Of a stretch of 37,078 nt of DNA, positions 32,787-37,078 are shown piece by piece. The stretch comes from Sulfobacillus harzensis (GTDB lineage: Bacteria > Bacillota > Sulfobacillia > Sulfobacillales > Sulfobacillaceae). Location of the stretch: contig NZ_JABBVZ010000037.1 of the NCBI RefSeq assembly GCF_012933365.1, positions 1 to 37,078 of the forward strand. Direction: 5' to 3'. The stretch's first letter is position 1; the number at the start of each line of letters is the position of its first letter. A model generated the notes under the pieces. The model saw nothing but the letters and a program-made list of their open reading frames with translations, made no database searches and was not told the DNA's origin. A program made the position numbers and the translations under genes.

Positions 32787-35410
32787 CGCGGTATGTCTTT
32801 CAGTTTGAGGAAGGCAATGGCCAGGATCGTAAACGATTGGGCGGCAAGGGGGCAGGACTGGCGGAAATGAGCCGGATTGGGCTCCCGGTCCCGCCGGGCT
32901 TCACCATCACCACGGAGGCCTGCAATCAGTATCAAGCAGAGGGCCGTGTGCCCGATGGATTAATGGCTGAAGTCTGGGATCATTTGGCGCGTCTGGAATC
33001 TAAGCTTCGCTCGAAGTTAGGCGATCCTGACCGGCCGCTCCTGGTATCGGTCCGCTCGGGGGCCCCCATCTCTATGCCCGGCATGATGGATACGGTGCTG
33101 AACCTCGGCCTGAATCCCGAAACCACCGAGGGATTGGGTCGACAGACCGGCAACCGCCGTTTTGCACTGGACAGCTATCGCCGCTTCATTCAGATGTTTG
33201 GCAATGTGGTCATGCACATGGAGCATTCAGAGTTTGAACATATTCTCGAAGACGTCAAAGCTTCTTCCCACATTACGCTGGACACCGAGTTGACCGAATC
33301 TAATCTGGAGACGGTCATCGCACGGTACAAGGATTTGGTGGAGAAGCGGACCGGTCGCGCGTTTCCCGACAATCCCAAAGAACAGTTGGAGATGGCTATT
33401 TTGGCCGTGTTTGACTCCTGGCGCAACCCCCGCGCGATTGTCTACCGGCGTCTCAACAAAATTCCTGACGATCTGGGCACTGCCGTTAATGTGCAATCGA
33501 TGGTGTTTGGCAATATGGGCGACACCTCAGCTACCGGGGTGCTGTTTACCCGAAATCCCAATACCGGCGAGCCTGGGATGTATGGAGAATATCTGACCAA
33601 CGCTCAAGGTGAGGATGTGGTGGCCGGCATCCGGACTCCCAAGTCCATTGATCAGATGGCCGAGGAAATGCCCAAGACCTATCAGGAACTGGTCGAGGTT
33701 TGCCGGCTCTTGGAAACGCATTATCACGACATGCAGGATATCGAGTTCACCGTCCAGCAGGAGACGCTCTATGTCCTGCAGACCCGAAGCGGCAAGCGCA
33801 CCGCCCGGGCGGCCGTGAAAATTGCTGTGGACATGGCGGAAGAGGGTGTTGTTACCAAGGAGGAGGCGATTCGCCGACAAGACCCGGCCCAAGTGCAGCG
33901 GCTGTTGTATCGGCAAATCGATCCCGAGGCGGCGGTCGATTTGCTAGCTCAAGGCCTTCCGGCTTCCCCTGGAGCCGCGTCCGGCAAGGTGGTGTTTACC
34001 GCCGACGAAGCCGAGGCCCGAGGCCAGGCTGGGGAAGCGGTCATTCTGGTGCGCCCAGAGACCACACCGGACGACATTCATGGGATTGTGGCCGCTCAAG
34101 GTGTATTGACCAGCCGCGGCGGGATGACCTCACATGCGGCAATTGTTGCCCGAGGGATGGGCAAGCCGGCCGTCACCGGCTGTGAGGCAGTCAAGATATC
34201 GTTGCAAGACGAGACCTTCCAAGTGGATGGGCGCGTGATTGCCAAGGATACGGTCGTTACCATTGATGGGGGAACGGGGCGTGTGATGCTGGGCCAGGTT
34301 CCCACGGTGGAGCCGGAGTTGTCCGAGGAGTTCACCAAACTCTTGAATTGGGCGGATAAGGTGCGGCGGCTCCGTGTGCACGCCAACGCCGACACTCCGG
34401 AGGATGCGGCCAAGGCTCGGGAATTTGGGGCAACCGGGGTGGGGCTCTGCCGGACCGAGCACATGTTTATGGGCCAGGATCGGCTGCCGGTGGTGCAGGC
34501 GATGATTTTGGCAGAAACGCTGGAAGAACGGGAAACCGCCTTGAAAGAGCTCTTGCCTATGCAGGAGGGTGACTTCTATGGAATTTTGAAGGCCATGGAC
34601 GGTTATCCGGTCACCATCCGCCTCTTGGATCCGCCCCTGCACGAGTTCTTGCCGGACATTCAGGACACCGAGGCAGCCCTCCGGAGGGCGCAGGAGGCGG
34701 ACAACAGCCGCGAGGTGGAGCGATTAGAGGCTGTGCTTCGCCGGGCTCGAAGTCTCTTTGAATTCAACCCGATGCTGGGATTTCGCGGGGTGCGTCTCGG
34801 TATCGTGTATCCCGAAATTTACGCCATGCAAGCGCGGGCCATTTTTCAAGCGCAAGCGGCGCTGTTGAAAGAAGGGCTCCATCCAGAGGTGGAGGTCATG
34901 ATCCCGCTGGTAGGCATACCCGCGGAGCTTTCCCGGATGAAGGACTTGGTGGCTGAGGTCAATCAGGCGGTGGCTGATGAAGCCCATGTGGCGCTTCCCT
35001 ACAAGATTGGGACCATGATAGAGGTGCCGCGGGCAGCGCTGGTGGCCGGAGAAATCGCCGAGCATGCCGAGTTTTTCAGTTTCGGCACCAATGACCTGAC
35101 CCAAACCACCTTTGGGTATTCCCGGGATGATGCGGAATCTAAGTTCCTGCCGACATATCTGGCCGACAAGATATTAAAGGAAAATCCCTTCATGGTGTTG
35201 GACCGGGACGGCGTCGGGCGTCTGATTCAAATCGCGGTACAAGACGGCCGAACGACGCGTTCGGAACTTAAGGTCGGGATTTGCGGCGAGCATGGCGGCG
35301 ATCCGGCGTCGATTGCGTTCTGTCATCAGGTGGGATTGAACTATGTGAGCTGCTCACCCTTTCGGGTGCCGGTAGCCCGTTTGGCAGCGGCGCAAGCGGC
35401 TCTTGAATGA
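32783..35410 (+). CDS. ppdK: Pyruvate, phosphate dikinase
   Basis: An 875-residue enzyme interconverting pyruvate, ATP and phosphate with PEP, AMP and pyrophosphate. An N-terminal ATP-grasp nucleotide domain (GGKGAGLAEM, then SGAPISMPGMMDTVLNLGLN) is followed by the swivelling phospho-His domain with H451 in SRGGMTSHAAIVARG (T449 is the site expected to be regulated by PpsR) and a C-terminal PEP/pyruvate barrel with GFRGVRLGI, FFSFGTNDLTQT and C834 in GICGEHGGDP. The enzyme may serve gluconeogenesis from acetate-derived carbon or pyrophosphate-linked glycolysis; the direction is not visible. It is the last gene of the operon, followed by a strong hairpin. Confidence 0.97.
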   Translation: MTRYVFQFEEGNGQDRKRLGGKGAGLAEMSRIGLPVPPGFTITTEACNQYQAEGRVPDGLMAEVWDHLARLESKLRSKLGDPDRPLLVSVRSGAPISMPGMMDTVLNLGLNPETTEGLGRQTGNRRFALDSYRRFIQMFGNVVMHMEHSEFEHILEDVKASSHITLDTELTESNLETVIARYKDLVEKRTGRAFPDNPKEQLEMAILAVFDSWRNPRAIVYRRLNKIPDDLGTAVNVQSMVFGNMGDTSATGVLFTRNPNTGEPGMYGEYLTNAQGEDVVAGIRTPKSIDQMAEEMPKTYQELVEVCRLLETHYHDMQDIEFTVQQETLYVLQTRSGKRTARAAVKIAVDMAEEGVVTKEEAIRRQDPAQVQRLLYRQIDPEAAVDLLAQGLPASPGAASGKVVFTADEAEARGQAGEAVILVRPETTPDDIHGIVAAQGVLTSRGGMTSHAAIVARGMGKPAVTGCEAVKISLQDETFQVDGRVIAKDTVVTIDGGTGRVMLGQVPTVEPELSEEFTKLLNWADKVRRLRVHANADTPEDAAKAREFGATGVGLCRTEHMFMGQDRLPVVQAMILAETLEERETALKELLPMQEGDFYGILKAMDGYPVTIRLLDPPLHEFLPDIQDTEAALRRAQEADNSREVERLEAVLRRARSLFEFNPMLGFRGVRLGIVYPEIYAMQARAIFQAQAALLKEGLHPEVEVMIPLVGIPAELSRMKDLVAEVNQAVADEAHVALPYKIGTMIEVPRAALVAGEIAEHAEFFSFGTNDLTQTTFGYSRDDAESKFLPTYLADKILKENPFMVLDRDGVGRLIQIAVQDGRTTRSELKVGICGEHGGDPASIAFCHQVGLNYVSCSPFRVPVARLAAAQAALE

Positions 35411-35431
35411 GGCGCACGCTCATAATTGACC

Positions 35432-35467
35432 GAAGCCCGCAGGCGGGAAATCCCGTCCGCGGGCTTC
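35432..35467 (+). terminator. Strong GC-rich hairpin after ppdK (no T-run)
   Basis: GAAGCCCGC pairs with GCGGGCTTC, and after one mismatch GGCGGG pairs with CCCGTC (one G-T) around an AAAT loop, giving about 15 bp. The following bases are AACCATGG, so the T-run of an intrinsic terminator is missing. It may stop transcription weakly or protect the ppdK mRNA 3' end. Confidence 0.5.
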
Positions 35468-35489
35468 AACCATGGAAGGAGGGCTTAAG

Positions 35490-36014
35490 GTGACAAGGAC
35501 GCCGCGGCGTCACGGCTGGCAACGGCTTCTTGCTGGGTTGGGCATGGGGGCGTTGTTTGCCGCGATCGCCGTTGTCGTCGGATTGTCGACGGGGAGACCC
35601 GTTCAGACCCTAAGTCTCATGGGCAGTTCGTTGGTGTTGGAATGTCAGCCGGCGGCGGCGTTGGCGGTCGTGCTGGGCTATCCTCGCGCGTTCGGCGCAG
35701 CCGTTGCCTTTTTTACGAATCTCGCGCCCCTTTTCATTATTGCCGTGGGATTGGATCTGATTGTAGCGCATTGGCCATGGGCCGCCCGACAGGTCGAGCG
35801 CGCCCATCGGCGGGCGGGTTGGGTGGCCCGCTATGGGCCGCTCATGTTTGTGCCCCTCTGTCCGGTGCTGGGGGCCTATGCCTGTGTCGCCATTGGCCGC
35901 GGACTGGGATTTCGTCTGGCTTCCACGTTAAGTGCGACCATTGCCGGAATGGTGTGGTCTGTCATGGTGATTGTCTACGGCGGCCATTGGGTCGTCCATC
36001 TCTTGGTTCATTAG
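35490..36014 (+). CDS. Small membrane protein, probable small-multidrug-export (COG2426-like) family
   Basis: 174 residues with about four to five hydrophobic spans. The stretch FFTNLAPLFIIAVGLDLI, a basic amphipathic segment (ARQVERAHRRAGWVARYGPLMFV), a Pro/Gly turn (PLCPVLGAYACVAIGRGLG) and a final TIAGMVWSVMVIVYGG resemble the small multidrug export family, whose actual substrate is uncertain. Start GTG 35490 is chosen with GGAAGGAGGG (about 35474-35482) ahead of it; the ATG at 35472 lies before that site. It follows ppdK after a hairpin and ends 42 bases before the convergent gene. Confidence 0.6.
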   Translation: MTRTPRRHGWQRLLAGLGMGALFAAIAVVVGLSTGRPVQTLSLMGSSLVLECQPAAALAVVLGYPRAFGAAVAFFTNLAPLFIIAVGLDLIVAHWPWAARQVERAHRRAGWVARYGPLMFVPLCPVLGAYACVAIGRGLGFRLASTLSATIAGMVWSVMVIVYGGHWVVHLLVH

Positions 36015-36056
36015 CGAAATGGGAGGAAGCGCGGTTCTACGCCTGGGCCGGATGGG

Positions 36057-37040
36057 TTAGCGAAGGTCCGTCAAAATTTCGTCCATCTGGTTCTGGTAAT
36101 AGTTCACTAAGTCGTTGACCCCGGGAAATCGTCGATCGGTGACGCCGCTCTTGCCAGCGGATGTCTTAGTCCATAGAAAGTCGAGCCGATCCTTGAGGAT
36201 GCGGGACGGTTGGCGCCGCAAATCCTCAGCCAACACAGCGGTCGGAGGGAGCGCCTGATACACGGTTAGCGCGTCAGAAAGCAATTGTCCGTGAGGCGCC
36301 AGCTGCGTTTTCCACACCTGGGCGGCGACATGGCTTGCGGTGATGGGACGCGCCATGGAAACTGACAGATCCAATCGGTCGGGTCGGCGCGGTTTCTCCA
36401 GGACTGTCCACATGCGAAGCCGACCCGGGACAAATGCGTCATAGGTGGTCGCCAGCACGCGCACGGCGCTGGGCTCAGCTGACGCAACGGCATGCCAACT
36501 GGCACGAAAGCGGGTCATCCGCCCATCCTCGGTGATTCGCCCCTCGGGCGTGGTATAGACGGCATAGCCCTTTCTCATGGCCTCCACCAAAAGGCCCAGT
36601 TGATCTTCCACATGTTGGCGCAACTGCGTCTTTGCCCAATCGCGGTAGGGCTCCAAGAGAGCCCGTACGCTGAGCCGCCGACTGCTCCACGAAAAGGTCC
36701 GCCGGGACCAAAGGTGATGGAGGAAAAGGCCTTGGGTCGCGACCGAATCGGGAAGCGCGGCTGGATCAATCACCTCACGGAGAGGCTGGTCGCCAAAGTA
36801 GCGATAGACGAAGTAGCCCCACGATCGCAAAGGGCGGTGCAGCGGCGAATCTTCAATGGGCCGGACGCCTAACAACCATAAAATCGGTCCCACATTGAAC
36901 CAGCTTAAATAGGGTCCGATTCTTCGGCCTAGGCGTTCAGCCAAAAATCCGGGTTCAAAGAGCCGTTCGAGATAGTCCCGAATTTCGTGGAATTTGCGGT
37001 TAGCGATTCCTGTCCGTGTTTGGTTGAATAGAGGTACCAT
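36057..37040 (-). CDS. Putative acyltransferase-like protein of unknown function
   Basis: 327 residues. The only familiar block is YTTPEGRITEDGRMTRFRASWHA (seen in two adjoining parts, about residues 160-182), followed by a V-L-A-T-T-Y-D strand, which resembles the PEG-T-S block and downstream PVVPV strand of PlsC-type acyltransferases. An obvious H-x4-D catalytic motif is not visible, so activity is doubtful. No signal peptide; one hydrophobic stretch (YLSWFNVGPILWLLGV, about 44-59) may touch the membrane. The ATG at 37038-37040 is the first possible start (a stop lies two codons before), but its ribosome binding site is poor. The start lies inside a large inverted repeat. It is convergent with the small membrane protein gene. 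Confidence 0.55.
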   Translation of the reverse strand: MVPLFNQTRTGIANRKFHEIRDYLERLFEPGFLAERLGRRIGPYLSWFNVGPILWLLGVRPIEDSPLHRPLRSWGYFVYRYFGDQPLREVIDPAALPDSVATQGLFLHHLWSRRTFSWSSRRLSVRALLEPYRDWAKTQLRQHVEDQLGLLVEAMRKGYAVYTTPEGRITEDGRMTRFRASWHAVASAEPSAVRVLATTYDAFVPGRLRMWTVLEKPRRPDRLDLSVSMARPITASHVAAQVWKTQLAPHGQLLSDALTVYQALPPTAVLAEDLRRQPSRILKDRLDFLWTKTSAGKSGVTDRRFPGVNDLVNYYQNQMDEILTDLR

Positions 37041-37070
37041 CCATCATTCAACCGTCAGGAGGAATCGCTA
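37001..37070. repeat. Composite inverted repeat across two divergent gene starts
   Basis: Outer arms TAGCGATTCC (37001-37010) and GGAATCGCTA (37061-37070) are a perfect 10-bp inverted repeat. Inner arms GGTTGAAT (37022-37029) and ATTCAACC (37046-37053) are a perfect 8-bp repeat with the same centre region. The minus gene's ATG (37038-37040) lies in the loop, and the right outer arm reaches into the ribosome binding site and start codon of the + strand gene at 37070. Confidence 0.8.
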
Positions 37071-37078
37071 TGACTTCG
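37070..37078 (+). CDS. Start of a + strand gene cut by the window edge
   Basis: AGGAGG (37057-37062) lies 7 bases before an ATG at 37070-37072, giving Met-Thr-Ser before the window ends. The ribosome binding site is ideal, but only three codons are visible, so neither identity nor length can be judged. It is divergent from the acyltransferase-like gene, only 29 bases away. Confidence 0.4.

Overview
The window looks like a chromosomal segment of a spore-forming Firmicute of moderately high GC, most like the Sulfobacillus group. That lineage is my inference from gene order, base composition and frequent GTG/TTG starts behind strong AGGAGG-type ribosome binding sites; it is not a database result. 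The backbone is the classic Firmicute 'yqe-yqf' cluster on the + strand: lepA-hemW / CIRCE-hrcA-grpE-dnaJ-prmA-rsmE / (zinc-ribbon ORF) / rpsU-yqeY / yqfC-yqfD-phoH-pgpH-ybeY-dgkA-(CNNM/CBS protein)-cdd-era-recO-glyQ-glyS-ppsR-ppdK. yqfC and yqfD point to an endospore former.

Left part (1-8.5 kb, accessory). The window opens in the 3' end of a group II intron (domains V and VI recognisable) whose downstream exon is the C-terminal part of a haloacid-dehalogenase-type hydrolase. Then come an acetate module (acetyl-CoA synthetase plus a SatP/YaaH-type acetate carrier), a minus-strand FUSC-type membrane protein and a minus-strand S9 peptidase. Two intergenic stretches (about 3491-3815 and 5910-6360) hold no gene I can support.

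Core part (8.5-35.4 kb). These are mostly translation, chaperone, RNA-processing, nucleotide and cell-envelope genes packed with ATGA-type overlaps. Three departures from the usual order (known from Bacillus subtilis) stand out: dnaK is missing between grpE and dnaJ; mtaB (yqeV) is missing between rsmE and rpsU, where a 49-residue two-CxxC protein sits instead; and the yqeZ/yqfA(floA) position between yqeY and yqfC is taken by a secreted protein plus a minus-strand three-gene cassette. That cassette encodes an MqnC/MqnE-like radical SAM protein, an unrecognised protein, and a tandem rhodanese protein that lacks both catalytic cysteines and is broken by a frameshift. It is the best candidate for something undescribed.

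Right end (35.4-37.1 kb). ppdK is followed by a strong hairpin, a small membrane protein of the small-multidrug-export type, and a minus-strand acyltransferase-like gene. A large composite inverted repeat lies across the start of that gene and of a divergent + strand gene that begins at the last bases.

Control elements seen are a perfect CIRCE operator with a sigmaA-type promoter before hrcA, an excellent promoter before rpsU, intrinsic terminators at about 692-720, 3461-3490 and 16930-16953 (the last lying inside the start of the next gene), and smaller hairpins between acsA and the acetate carrier and after ppdK. I found no tRNA, rRNA or CRISPR array.
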